From assembly GCA_017304505.1 (NCBI GenBank), contig JAFKKQ010000091.1:1-7364 (forward strand): a DNA stretch of 7,364 nucleotides, read 5' to 3'. Position 1 is the stretch's first letter. The number at the start of each line of letters is the position of its first letter. The position numbers and the translations under genes were made by a program. This document shows positions 1 to 5,915 of the stretch, piece after piece. This DNA is from Hyphomicrobiales bacterium (GTDB lineage: Bacteria; Pseudomonadota; Alphaproteobacteria; Rhizobiales; Xanthobacteraceae). Below the pieces are notes generated by a model. It ran no database searches. It saw only the letters and a list, made by a program, of their open reading frames with translations, and was not told the DNA's origin.

Positions 1-1425
1 GACCGGCAGGGGCGGCGGATCGACATCGTCGAATTCCACCCGGCCTACCATGCGCTGATGCGCCGCTCGGTGGCGAGCGGCCTGCATTCCTCCATTTGGG
101 AAACCCACGAGTCGGAGGTCGGCCGCCGCCATCAGGCGCGGGCGGCGCGCTTCTACCTGACGGCGGAGCTTGAATGCGGGCATCTGTGCCCGCTCACCAT
201 GACGAACGCCTCGCTGGCCGCCCTGATGGCGAGCCCAAAACTCTTCCGCGAATGGGCACCGCGCGTGACGACGCGCAAATACGACCAGTCCCAGAAGCCG
301 CCCGTCGAGAAGACCGGCCTGACGATCGGCATGGGCATGACGGAGAAGCAGGGCGGCACCGACGTGCGCGCCAACACCACGCGCGCTGAGCGCGATGGCG
401 AGGCTTATCGCATCACCGGGCACAAGTGGTTCATGTCGGCGCCGATGAGCGATGCCTTCCTGGTGCTGGCGCAGGCGCCGGATGGGCTGACATGCTTTTT
501 CATGCCGCGCTTCCGGCCGGACGGCAGCGTCAATGCGCTGCATTTCCAGCGGCTGAAGGACAAGCTCGGCAACCGTTCCAACGCTTCGTCGGAGGTGGAA
601 TTTGAAGACGCCTATGCGCGGCGCGTCGGCGGCGAGGGCGAAGGCATCCGCACCATCCTGGCGATGGTGCAACTGACGCGCCTCGATTGCGCCATCGCGT
701 CGGCGGGCATGATGCGGGCGGCTCTCGCGCGGGCGCTGCATCACACGCGCCACCGCGCGGTGTTCGGCAAGCCTCTCGCAGCACAGCCGATGATGCGCGC
801 GGTCCTCGCGGATATGGCGCTCGAGGTGGAAGGCGCGCTGGCCCTGGTGATGCGGCTTTGCCGGTCGTTCGATCTTGCTGCGGTCGAGCCCGCGGAGGCG
901 GCACGGGCGCGGCTGCTCACGCCGGCGGTGAAGTATCTCGTCTGCAAGGCCGCGCCGGCGCTGACCTACGAGGCGATGGAATGCCTCGGCGGCAACGGTT
1001 ACGTCGAGGAGGACGTGCTGCCGCGGCTCTATCGCGAAGCGCCGGTCAACGCCATCTGGGAGGGTTCGGGCAACGTCATGTGCCTTGACGTGCTGCGCGC
1101 ATTTTCGCGCGATGCGCATGCGGCGCGCGCGACGCTCGACGATCTCGCGCGCGAAACGAAGGCGCTTCCCGGCGCTGCCGATGCGGTGAGTTTTATCGGC
1201 CGGACTCTTGCCGGCGCATCGGCGGAATCGAATGCGCGAGCGGTCATCGAACGGCTCGCGCAACTGGCCGCCGCTGCCGCATTGCATGCCGGCGCGCCGG
1301 CAAAGATCGCGGAACTGTTCGCGCGCACGCGCCTCGCCGGGCACCGAGGCGCGAATTATGGCACCGCCTTGCTCAGCGAGGCCGAAACCGCGTCGCTGCT
1401 GGCGCGTGCGCTGCCCGAAATGTGA
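1..1425 (+). CDS. aidB: AidB-type acyl-CoA dehydrogenase family protein, 5'-truncated by window edge
   Basis: The reading frame is open from base 1, so the start lies outside the window; 474 residues are visible. By comparison with E. coli AidB (541 residues, from memory) about 70 N-terminal residues are missing. The match is closer to AidB than to metabolic acyl-CoA dehydrogenases: it has GMGMTEKQGG (visible residues 110-119), GHKWF (140-144), LKDKLGNRSNAS, and a C-terminal PVNAIWEGSGNVMCLDVLR. The Glu in WEGSGN (codon 1060-1062) sits at the usual acyl-CoA dehydrogenase catalytic base position. An Arg 12 residues later (1096-1098) matches the Arg said to obstruct the substrate site in E. coli AidB. 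AidB proteins bind FAD and DNA and are linked to the alkylation response; dehydrogenase activity is weak or uncertain. Annotation pipelines often call such proteins isovaleryl-CoA dehydrogenase. No ada or alkA neighbour is visible, so an alkylation role here is inferred from family only. The TGA stop is at 1423-1425. Confidence 0.9.
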   Translation, partial: DRQGRRIDIVEFHPAYHALMRRSVASGLHSSIWETHESEVGRRHQARAARFYLTAELECGHLCPLTMTNASLAALMASPKLFREWAPRVTTRKYDQSQKPPVEKTGLTIGMGMTEKQGGTDVRANTTRAERDGEAYRITGHKWFMSAPMSDAFLVLAQAPDGLTCFFMPRFRPDGSVNALHFQRLKDKLGNRSNASSEVEFEDAYARRVGGEGEGIRTILAMVQLTRLDCAIASAGMMRAALARALHHTRHRAVFGKPLAAQPMMRAVLADMALEVEGALALVMRLCRSFDLAAVEPAEAARARLLTPAVKYLVCKAAPALTYEAMECLGGNGYVEEDVLPRLYREAPVNAIWEGSGNVMCLDVLRAFSRDAHAARATLDDLARETKALPGAADAVSFIGRTLAGASAESNARAVIERLAQLAAAAALHAGAPAKIAELFARTRLAGHRGANYGTALLSEAETASLLARALPEM

Positions 1426-1527
1426 GGGCTTCCGTCTCACATCTTTGTGTTCCGATTTCTTCCCGCCGAACGGCTTCTCCTTCGCAGTCGCGGAACGCCG
1501 CTCCCACCGAGGCGTTGTCCGGTTGAT

Positions 1528-1557
1528 CCCGCCCATTATGGCGGACGGGAGGGCGGG
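1528..1557. other. GC-rich inverted repeats between aidB and the next gene
   Basis: In the 185-base gap between aidB and the next gene, CCGCC (1529-1533) can pair with GGCGG (1540-1544) across a six-base CATTAT loop. An overlapping alternative pairs CCCGCCC (1528-1534) with GGGCGGG (1551-1557). No T-run follows, so this is at best a weak terminator or a 5' leader structure of the next gene. I see no convincing promoter in the rest of the gap. Confidence 0.3.
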
Positions 1558-1598
1558 TCGACGCCCCGTGGAAAGAAAGTCAACTCGACATCAAACTC

Positions 1599-1603
1599 AG
1601 GAG
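1599..1603 (+). promoter_or_regulatory. Ribosome binding site of the small exported protein gene
   Basis: AGGAG lies seven bases before the ATG at 1611. It is the clearest Shine-Dalgarno sequence in the window and supports this start over the overlapping longer frame that runs from 1208. Confidence 0.7.
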
Positions 1604-1610
1604 ACTGCCA

Positions 1611-1949
1611 ATGAAAGCGTTTGTGAAACCCGCGATCGTTCTGGGGATGGCCGGCGCGATGGCGCTTGGCTCAATGACAGCATCGCAAGCCCGGGTCCGG
1701 CCTTGGGCGGCGGGTGCCGCGGGGTTTGCCGCCGGCGCTGTGATCGGCGCGGCCGCGGCCAATTCGGCCTATTACGGACCGCGTTATTACACTCCGGGCT
1801 ACGCGGCGTATGGCTACGCTCCGGGTTATGATTCCTATGGCTATCAGCCGGGCTATAACTCCTATTCATACGGGCCGAGCTATGAATACAACGACGTTGG
1901 AGTCAGCCGTCCGCGCTGGGAAGAACGCCGGTTGAAGGGCATCGACTGA
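1611..1949 (+). CDS. Small exported Gly/Tyr-rich repeat protein, function unknown
   Basis: This is a 112-residue protein. The N-terminus looks like a Sec signal peptide: Lys2 and Lys6, a hydrophobic stretch at about 8-22, then ASQA followed by Arg28, giving a likely cleavage after Ala27. Residues 33-53 are a second Ala/Gly-rich segment with small-residue spacing like a glycine zipper, which could insert in or pack against a membrane. From residue 61 a nine-residue unit xPGYxxYxY occurs three times (61-69, 70-78, 79-87), with a degenerate fourth start (GPSYEY, 88-93). The tail is charged (RPRWEERR). Small secreted proteins of this composition are common in Bradyrhizobium-like genomes and are left unnamed; I do not recognise a function. 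An envelope or surface role is inferred only from export and repeat. The gene stands alone, with a strong RBS before it and a hairpin terminator after it. Confidence 0.8.
   Translation: MKAFVKPAIVLGMAGAMALGSMTASQARVRPWAAGAAGFAAGAVIGAAAANSAYYGPRYYTPGYAAYGYAPGYDSYGYQPGYNSYSYGPSYEYNDVGVSRPRWEERRLKGID
1791..1871 (+). repeat. Three 27-bp coding repeats encoding xPGYxxYxY
   Basis: The units are 1791-1817, 1818-1844 and 1845-1871, encoding TPGYAAYGY, APGYDSYGY and QPGYNSYSY. Pro-Gly-Tyr and the last two Tyr are constant, while the inner residues vary. The DNA copies are diverged at several positions, so this is an old duplication. Confidence 0.8.
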
Positions 1950-1981
1950 CGCGCGCAACGCCCGTCTAAGAACGAAGTCCG

Positions 1982-2006
1982 AAGAGCCGGCGCAAGCCGG
2001 CTCTTT
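1982..2006. terminator. Bidirectional hairpin terminator between convergent genes
   Basis: A ten-base stem (1982-1991 with 1996-2005) closes on a GCAA tetraloop (1992-1995), a very stable GNRA loop. On the plus strand it ends in CTCTTT, a short T tail. On the minus strand the stem ends in CTCTTC. It lies 32 bases after the small exported protein gene and six bases beyond the ruvX stop, so it can serve both convergent genes. The T tracts are short, so termination efficiency is uncertain, but position and stem argue strongly for this role. Confidence 0.7.
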
Positions 2007-2011
2007 CGGCG

Positions 2012-2482
2012 TCAGGTCCGGGCGAGGCGGTCGAGCGCGCCTTGCAGGATGAAGATGGCGGCGTGCTGGTCGATCACGGCCGCGCGCTTCTTGCGGCTGA
2101 CATCGGCCGAAACCAATTCGCGCTCGACGGCGGCGGTCGAAAGCCGTTCATCCCACAATGCGATCGGCAGTTCGGTCAGCTTTGCCAGATTGCGTGCGAA
2201 CGCCCGCACCGACTGCGCGCGCGGCCCTTCGCTTCCGTCCATGTTCAGCGGCAGTCCAAGCACGAAGCCGGCGCAGCGACGCTCACCCGCCAAGCCCAGC
2301 AGGCGGGCGGCGTCGGCCGTGAAGGTTTTGCGCGCGATGGTTTCCACGCCGGTCGCGAGCCTGCGGTCGGCATCGGAGGTGGCGACGCCGATGGTCTTGG
2401 TGCCGATGTCCAGGCCGAGCAGTGCGCCGCGCGGCGGCAGCAGCGAAGCGGCGTCGGCGACGGTTACGATGGCGGCTGTCAT
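2012..2482 (-). CDS. ruvX: RuvX/YqgF family putative pre-16S rRNA nuclease / Holliday junction resolvase
   Basis: This is a 156-residue RNase H-fold protein of normal family length. The RuvX landmarks are in order: GLDIGTKTIGVA with Asp25 (first catalytic carboxylate), VLGLPLNMDGSEGPRAQ (74-90), WDERLST with Asp111 and Glu112, and DQHAAIFIL with Asp138. YqgF in E. coli is required for maturation of the 16S rRNA 5' end; the Holliday-junction resolvase label comes from the fold. The ATG at 2482 puts the first catalytic strand about 20 residues in, as in relatives. The frame is open far upstream (to 3145), but that part only mirrors the VOC gene in another frame and is rejected. No good Shine-Dalgarno sequence precedes this ATG. 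The gene lies 61 bases after the VOC stop on the same strand, so the two are probably cotranscribed. Confidence 0.93.
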   Translation of the reverse strand: MTAAIVTVADAASLLPPRGALLGLDIGTKTIGVATSDADRRLATGVETIARKTFTADAARLLGLAGERRCAGFVLGLPLNMDGSEGPRAQSVRAFARNLAKLTELPIALWDERLSTAAVERELVSADVSRKKRAAVIDQHAAIFILQGALDRLART

Positions 2483-2510
2483 TGTGCGGTTGTGCCGCGG
2501 ATGGCGCGAT

Positions 2511-2555
2511 GGCTCAAGTCCTGGCGGCTCAAGTCCTGGCGGCTCAAGTCCTGAC
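2511..2555. repeat. Three-copy 15-bp tandem repeat across the VOC stop / ruvX leader
   Basis: The unit GGCTCAAGTCCTGGC occurs at 2511-2525 and 2526-2540 (identical) and at 2541-2555 (one change: CTGAC for CTGGC). The third copy covers the last codons and stop of the VOC gene. The other two lie in the 61-base gap before ruvX. Near-identity points to recent slippage or duplication. Because the unit is 15 bases, each copy repeats the VOC stop TGA in frame on the minus strand (2544-2546, 2529-2531, 2514-2516). Confidence 0.95.
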
Positions 2556-3443
2556 CAGCCGGACGCGGGTGCCCCACGGATCCGTGGTTTCGAGTCCGGT
2601 TGCCGTGGGATGGCGCTCGGCGTTCGCGTCGGACAGGCGCGCGGCGGTGACGTCGAACGCGGCCGCGTCTGCGGCTTCGATGGAAAACCAGGCCAGCCCG
2701 GCGCGATCGTCCTCGCGCCGTTCGGCCCCATCGCTATGCCAGACGTTGGCGCCGACGTGGTGATGGTAATGGCCTGATGACATGAAGGTCGCGCCGCCGC
2801 GCCGCCGCGTGAGATCGAGGCCGAGCGCACCGCGATAGAACCGCTCCGCACTGTCGAGGTCACCCACACGCAGATGCACGTGTCCGATGCGAAGGCCCTC
2901 CGGCGCAGCGGGATACGTCGCGGTGGCGGGATCGACCTCGCGCAGGATCGCTTCGATATCGAGCGGCTTGGTCGGCATCGTGACCAGGCCGTTTTCCCAA
3001 TTCCAGCGTTCCCGCGGCCGGTCGTTATAGACCTCGATGCCATTGCCCTCCGGATCGTCCAGATAAAAGGCTTCGCTGACGCCATGATCCGACGCCCCAG
3101 TGATCGGTACGCGGCTTCGGGCGATGTGCAGGATCCAGCGGGCATGGTCGGCCCGTGTCGGCATCAGGAATGCGGTGTGGTAGAGGCCCGCCGTCGCCGG
3201 ATCGTCGGGCTTGGCGTCGGGCCGGTGCTCGATCTCGAGCAGCGTTACGCCGCCCGCGCCCAGCCGGGCGAAACGGTCGGTGCGCTCCAACACCGACAGC
3301 CCCAGCAGGTCGCGATAGAAGGCTGACAGCCGGTCGAGGTCGCGGGCGACCAGCCCAACGGCACCGATATGCAGCGGCGTATGGCTCGCGAACGTGGGTT
3401 CGCTCACGAAAGAGGGCGCGGCGGATTGGTTGGAAGCGTCCAT
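2544..3443 (-). CDS. Two-domain VOC family protein (CatE-like, putative extradiol dioxygenase)
   Basis: This is a 299-residue protein with two glyoxalase/VOC domains at about 24-140 and 185-299. The first has an LxxFYRDLLGL helix, LYHTAFLMP (His89) and DHGVSEAFYLDDPEGNGIEVY (Glu137). The second has IGHVHLRVGDLDSAERFY (His188), a GHYHHHVGANVW stretch (His225, 227-229) and a closing DPWGTRVRL. This layout resembles Bacillus CatE-type catechol-2,3-dioxygenase-like proteins, so a metal-dependent ring-cleaving or related reaction is possible, but the substrate cannot be read from sequence. Neither domain carries a full textbook His-His-Glu set: the first-strand position is Ala28 in domain 1, and the closing Glu position is Arg295 in domain 2. 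From memory, similar patterns occur across the CatE-like group. The ATG start leaves a roughly 23-residue leader before the first domain and has only a weak AGG upstream. It is probably the first gene of a two-gene unit with ruvX, divergent from gatC. Confidence 0.88.
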   Translation of the reverse strand: MDASNQSAAPSFVSEPTFASHTPLHIGAVGLVARDLDRLSAFYRDLLGLSVLERTDRFARLGAGGVTLLEIEHRPDAKPDDPATAGLYHTAFLMPTRADHARWILHIARSRVPITGASDHGVSEAFYLDDPEGNGIEVYNDRPRERWNWENGLVTMPTKPLDIEAILREVDPATATYPAAPEGLRIGHVHLRVGDLDSAERFYRGALGLDLTRRRGGATFMSSGHYHHHVGANVWHSDGAERREDDRAGLAWFSIEAADAAAFDVTAARLSDANAERHPTATGLETTDPWGTRVRLVRT

Positions 3444-3547
3444 CGGACCTATATCAGCCTCGGCCGTGACCGATTCAATGGGTTCCGAGCAGCCGGAGGG
3501 ACGAGCGCCGGTGACGAAGGCACTGTTTTTGGGCGTTTTTCGACCAG

Positions 3548-3577
3548 TTGCCGGACGATTCCGCGGTCTGCTATACG
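3548..3577 (+). promoter_or_regulatory. Candidate sigma-70 promoter of the gatC operon
   Basis: TTGCCG (3548-3553) is followed, after 17 bases, by CTATAC (3571-3576), or after 18 bases by TATACG (3572-3577). This resembles the alphaproteobacterial housekeeping pattern of TTGACN and CTATAT about 17 bases apart. It lies about 50 bases before gatC, in the divergent gap, and just downstream of a T-rich stretch with two GTTTTT tracts (3525-3530 and 3535-3540). Prediction by eye only. Confidence 0.45.
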
Positions 3578-3628
3578 CGGGGCGAACGCGCCGCCCGCGC
3601 CGTCGCAGCCCGGTTTGAGAGACCTCCG

Positions 3629-3916
3629 ATGTCCGTTGACGCCACCACCGTCCGCCGTATCGCGCATCTGGCGCGGATCGCGGTTGCCGACGACGAGGTT
3701 GAGCATCTGCGCGGCGAGATCAACGCCATCCTGGCATTCGTCGAGCAGCTTTCGGAAGTCGATGTCTCCCATGTGGAGCCGATGACATCGGTGATGCCGA
3801 TGGAGATGAAGAAGCGAGCCGACGTGGTGACGGATGGCGGCGACGCCGAGGCCGTGCTGCGCAACGCGCCGGTGACCGAACGCAATTACTTTCTGGTGCC
3901 GAAAGTGGTGGAATGA
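3629..3916 (+). CDS. gatC: Asp-tRNA(Asn)/Glu-tRNA(Gln) amidotransferase subunit C
   Basis: This is a 95-residue protein, the standard GatC length. It starts [19 protein letters not shown] and contains [11 protein letters not shown], then [17 protein letters not shown]. It ends in the family signature [19 protein letters not shown] (the conserved FxVPKVVE end). GatC wraps around GatA and GatB and stabilises the cytosolic GatCAB complex, which converts misacylated Glu-tRNA(Gln) and/or Asp-tRNA(Asn) to the correct aminoacyl-tRNA. The ATG at 3629 has GAGAG (3617-3621) seven bases upstream and matches the family N-terminus; an in-frame start at 3548 would add 27 unrelated residues. It is the first gene of a gatC - small gene - gatA cluster, with a 69-base gap to the next start. 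Confidence 0.96.
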   Translation: MSVDATTVRRIAHLARIAVADDEVEHLRGEINAILAFVEQLSEVDVSHVEPMTSVMPMEMKKRADVVTDGGDAEAVLRNAPVTERNYFLVPKVVE

Positions 3917-3941
3917 CGATCGGCAACGAGATGCTGTCGCC

Positions 3942-3963
3942 GCCGGCCCGAATGATGGCCGGC
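3942..3963. other. Perfect GC-rich inverted repeat between gatC and the small gene
   Basis: GCCGGCC (3942-3948) pairs perfectly with GGCCGGC (3957-3963) across an eight-base loop, 25 bases after the gatC stop. No T-run follows, so intrinsic termination is unlikely. A stem here inside a cotranscribed unit could affect mRNA stability or the ratio of upstream to downstream product; that is inference. Confidence 0.55.
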
Positions 3964-3985
3964 AGCCGAAACGAGTGGACGTCCG

Positions 3986-4186
3986 ATGTGCATGGCCTGT
4001 GAAGAGATGCAGCTCTTTTACGCCTACCTCGACGAGATCGAGGAGGAGAAGCGTAAGGCGCAGCCGTGGCTGTGTGAGGTGACGGTGATCCCGCAGGGCG
4101 AAGATACAGCCGCTGCGCAGCCCGCCGTTCAAGCCGCGCCGGCTGTTGGAGCCAAGGCCGGATTTGTCTGCGACGATCCGGAATGA
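3986..4186 (+). CDS. Small Cys-containing hypothetical protein between gatC and gatA
   Basis: This is a 66-residue protein starting [21 protein letters not shown]. It has a CxxC pair at Cys2 and Cys5 right at the N-terminus followed by two Glu, then Cys30, a low-complexity Ala/Pro/Gln stretch (about 41-56), and a closing GFVCDDPE with Cys62. It has no signal peptide or membrane segment, so it is probably cytosolic. I recall similar unnamed short proteins with an N-terminal CxxCEE and a C-terminal CDDP-like end in Bradyrhizobium relatives, but cannot confirm it. The four Cys could bind a metal; that is inference. Its stop TGA (4184-4186) is separated by one base from the gatA ATG, so translational coupling is likely. 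The Shine-Dalgarno is weak, and an in-frame ATG at 3992 would drop the first Cys. Position and ordered motifs make it a likely real gene; its function is unknown. Confidence 0.75.
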   Translation: MCMACEEMQLFYAYLDEIEEEKRKAQPWLCEVTVIPQGEDTAAAQPAVQAAPAVGAKAGFVCDDPE

Positions 4187-4187
4187 A

Positions 4188-5666
4188 ATGAGCGAGCTTG
4201 CGAAGCTCACCATCGCGGCCGCGCGCGACGGACTGAAGCAGAAAACATTCTCGGCTGTCGAGCTTGCCGATGCGCATTGCGCCGCGATGGAGAAAGCGCG
4301 CGCACTCAACGCCTACGTATTGGAAACGCCGGAGCGTGCGCGCATCATGGCGAAAGCCTCGGACGCCCGCATCGCCAAAGGCGAGGCGGGGCCGCTTGAA
4401 GGCATTCCGCTGGCCATCAAGGACTTGTTCTGCACGCAGGGTGTCCGCACGACCGCCTGCTCGCACATCCTCGACAACTTCGTGCCGACCTACGAGTCGA
4501 CGGTGAGCGGCCAGCTCTGGCGCGACGGCGCCGTGCTGCTCGGCAAAACCAACAACGACGAGTTCGCGATGGGTTCGTCGAACGAAACCTCGTTCATGGG
4601 CGCGGTGACGTCGCCCTGGCGACGCAAGGGCTCGAATACGCCGCTGGTCCCCGGTGGCTCGTCGGGCGGATCGGCGGCGGCAGTGGCCGCGCATCTCGCG
4701 CTCGGCGCGACCGGGACCGACACCGGCGGCTCGATCCGTCAGCCGGCGGCGTTTACCGGCATCGTGGGCCTCAAACCGACCTATGGCCGCTGCTCGCGAT
4801 GGGGCGTCGTGGCGTTTGCATCCTCGCTCGATCAGGCGGGGCCGTTCGCGCGCACTGTGCGCGACACCGCCATCATGCTGCGTTCGATGGCGGGATACGA
4901 TCCCAAGGACACCACATCGGTGGACGTCCCGGTGCCGGATTATGAAGCCGCTGTCGGCCAGTCGGTGAAGGGACGCCGCATCGGCATCCCGAAGGAGTAC
5001 CGCATCGACGGCATGCCCGAGGAAATCGAGCGGCTCTGGCAGCAAGGCCGCGAGTGGCTCGAGGCGGCCGGCGCCGAACTGGTCGAAGTGTCGCTGCCGC
5101 ACACAAAGTATGCGCTGCCAGCCTATTACATCGTGGCTCCGGCAGAGGCCTCGTCCAACCTCGCGCGCTACGACGGCGTGCGCTACGGGCTGCGCGTGCC
5201 TGGCCGCGATATTATAGGCATGTACGAAGGCACGCGCGCCGAAGGTTTCGGCAAGGAGGTGCGCCGGCGCATCATGATCGGCACTTACGTGCTGTCGGCC
5301 GGTTACTACGACGCCTACTACTTGCAGGCGCAAAAGGTGCGTACGCTCATCAAACAGGATTTCGAGGCCTGCTTCGCGCAAGGGATCGACGCGATGCTGA
5401 CGCCCGCGACCCCGTCGGCTGCCTTCGGTGTCGGCGAGAAGGGCGGGGCCGATCCGATCGAGATGTATCTCAACGACGTGTTCACGGTGACCGTCAACAT
5501 GGCCGGCCTGCCGGGGATCGCGGTGCCGGCCGGACTCGATGGACAGGGCCTGCCGCTCGGTCTGCAATTGATCGGCCGGCCGTTCGATGAGGAGACCCTG
5601 TTCTCGCTTGGCCAGGTGATCGAAGACGCGGCGGGACGGTTCACGCCGGAGCGGTGGTGGGCGTGA
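4188..5666 (+). CDS. gatA: Asp-tRNA(Asn)/Glu-tRNA(Gln) amidotransferase subunit A
   Basis: This is a 492-residue protein of normal GatA length. It is the amidase-signature subunit that hydrolyses glutamine and passes ammonia to GatB, where the misacylated tRNA is amidated. The catalytic Ser-cisSer-Lys triad is intact: Lys78 in AIKDLFC, Ser158 in [11 protein letters not shown], and nucleophile Ser182 in [12 protein letters not shown]. The 24-residue spacing between the two Ser is that of characterised GatA. Other family blocks include [44 protein letters not shown] and [14 protein letters not shown]. The ATG at 4188 matches the family N-terminus. A TTG-initiated extension from 4146 would add 14 residues overlapping the small gene and is less likely. 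The start lies one base after the small gene's stop. GatB does not follow directly in this window. Confidence 0.97.
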   Translation: MSELAKLTIAAARDGLKQKTFSAVELADAHCAAMEKARALNAYVLETPERARIMAKASDARIAKGEAGPLEGIPLAIKDLFCTQGVRTTACSHILDNFVPTYESTVSGQLWRDGAVLLGKTNNDEFAMGSSNETSFMGAVTSPWRRKGSNTPLVPGGSSGGSAAAVAAHLALGATGTDTGGSIRQPAAFTGIVGLKPTYGRCSRWGVVAFASSLDQAGPFARTVRDTAIMLRSMAGYDPKDTTSVDVPVPDYEAAVGQSVKGRRIGIPKEYRIDGMPEEIERLWQQGREWLEAAGAELVEVSLPHTKYALPAYYIVAPAEASSNLARYDGVRYGLRVPGRDIIGMYEGTRAEGFGKEVRRRIMIGTYVLSAGYYDAYYLQAQKVRTLIKQDFEACFAQGIDAMLTPATPSAAFGVGEKGGADPIEMYLNDVFTVTVNMAGLPGIAVPAGLDGQGLPLGLQLIGRPFDEETLFSLGQVIEDAAGRFTPERWWA

Positions 5667-5765
5667 CAATGGGAACCCGAAAGACCGGGGCCCGCGTATC
5701 GCGCCGGATACTGAACGACGTGTGACCGTTTTAACTGTCTGTCCTGGCAGCAGTTTCCACAGGAC
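5667..5765. other. Non-coding gap after gatA with weak hairpins
   Basis: The bases after gatA hold two small inverted repeats: GTATC (5696-5700) with GATAC (5707-5711), and GTCCTG (5741-5746) with CAGGAC (5760-5765). Neither is followed by a T-run. One of them may end the gatCA transcript, but I cannot name a clear intrinsic terminator. No supported reading frame lies here. Confidence 0.3.
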
Positions 5766-5767
5766 CC

Positions 5768-5819
5768 GACAATTGTCTCAAATTGAGCCGTAAACCATTA
5801 TTGGTTAATTAAAATTAAC
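5768..5819. promoter_or_regulatory. AT-rich palindrome cluster with candidate promoter before the patatin gene
   Basis: Four palindromes sit almost end to end: GACAATTGTC (5768-5777, perfect), CTCAA-A-TTGAG (5777-5787), AACCA-TTAT-TGGTT (5793-5806) and GTTAATT-AA-AATTAAC (5804-5819). The stretch from about 5780 to 5820 is far richer in A+T than the rest of the window. A possible promoter is TTGTCT (5773-5778), 17 bases, CATTAT (5796-5801), which would overlap three of the palindromes. Dyads in this arrangement are typical of operator sites, but no regulator can be named. Confidence 0.4.
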
Positions 5820-5848
5820 TTGTTGCGCGGCGTTGCAGCCCCGCTGAT

Positions 5849-5913
5849 AAGGTCGCGTGTCTGGGTCGGACGACCTTCAAGTGGCCCGTTCGTGGGCCTT
5901 CGAGGTTGCCTCG
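5849..5913 (+). promoter_or_regulatory. Structured leader and ribosome binding site of the patatin gene
   Basis: Three successive inverted repeats fill the 65 bases before the start: AAGGTCG/CGACCTT (5849-5855 with 5871-5877), GGCCC/GGGCC (5883-5887 with 5894-5898) and CGAGG/CCTCG (5901-5905 with 5909-5913, three-base loop). The last stem contains the only Shine-Dalgarno-like GAGG (5902-5905), ten bases before the ATG. If it forms, ribosome access would be limited. Confidence 0.4.
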
Positions 5914-5915
5914 TC

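Noticed and set aside
1208..1831. 207-residue plus-strand frame bridging the aidB end and the small exported gene
   Set aside because: It is out of frame with both supported genes, low in family signal and crosses a non-coding gap.
2012..3145. 377-residue minus-strand frame containing ruvX at its C-terminal end
   Set aside because: Only the last 156 residues look like a protein family. The upstream part is a frame shadow of the VOC gene and the tandem repeat (reading LEPPG units). The ATG at 2482 fits RuvX length.
3548..3628. Upstream start for gatC giving a 122-residue product
   Set aside because: The extra 27 residues overlap the likely promoter and are absent from GatC proteins; the ATG at 3629 has a ribosome site.
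4146..4187. TTG-initiated N-terminal extension of gatA
   Set aside because: It adds 14 residues unlike GatA and overlaps the small gene; the ATG at 4188 matches the family start.
3449..4309. 286-residue minus-strand frame over the gatC region
   Set aside because: It overlaps gatC, the small gene and the promoter region on the opposite strand and shows no recognisable motif; a compositional artefact.
3720..5669. 649-residue open frame antisense to gatA
   Set aside because: It is codon-aligned antisense to gatA, where stops would need the sense codons TTA, CTA or TCA, which are rare at this G+C. The translation is Arg/His-rich and resembles no family.
5805..5818. CtrA binding site (TTAA-N7-TTAA)
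   Set aside because: The two TTAA half-sites are separated by six bases, not seven, and no complete consensus is present.
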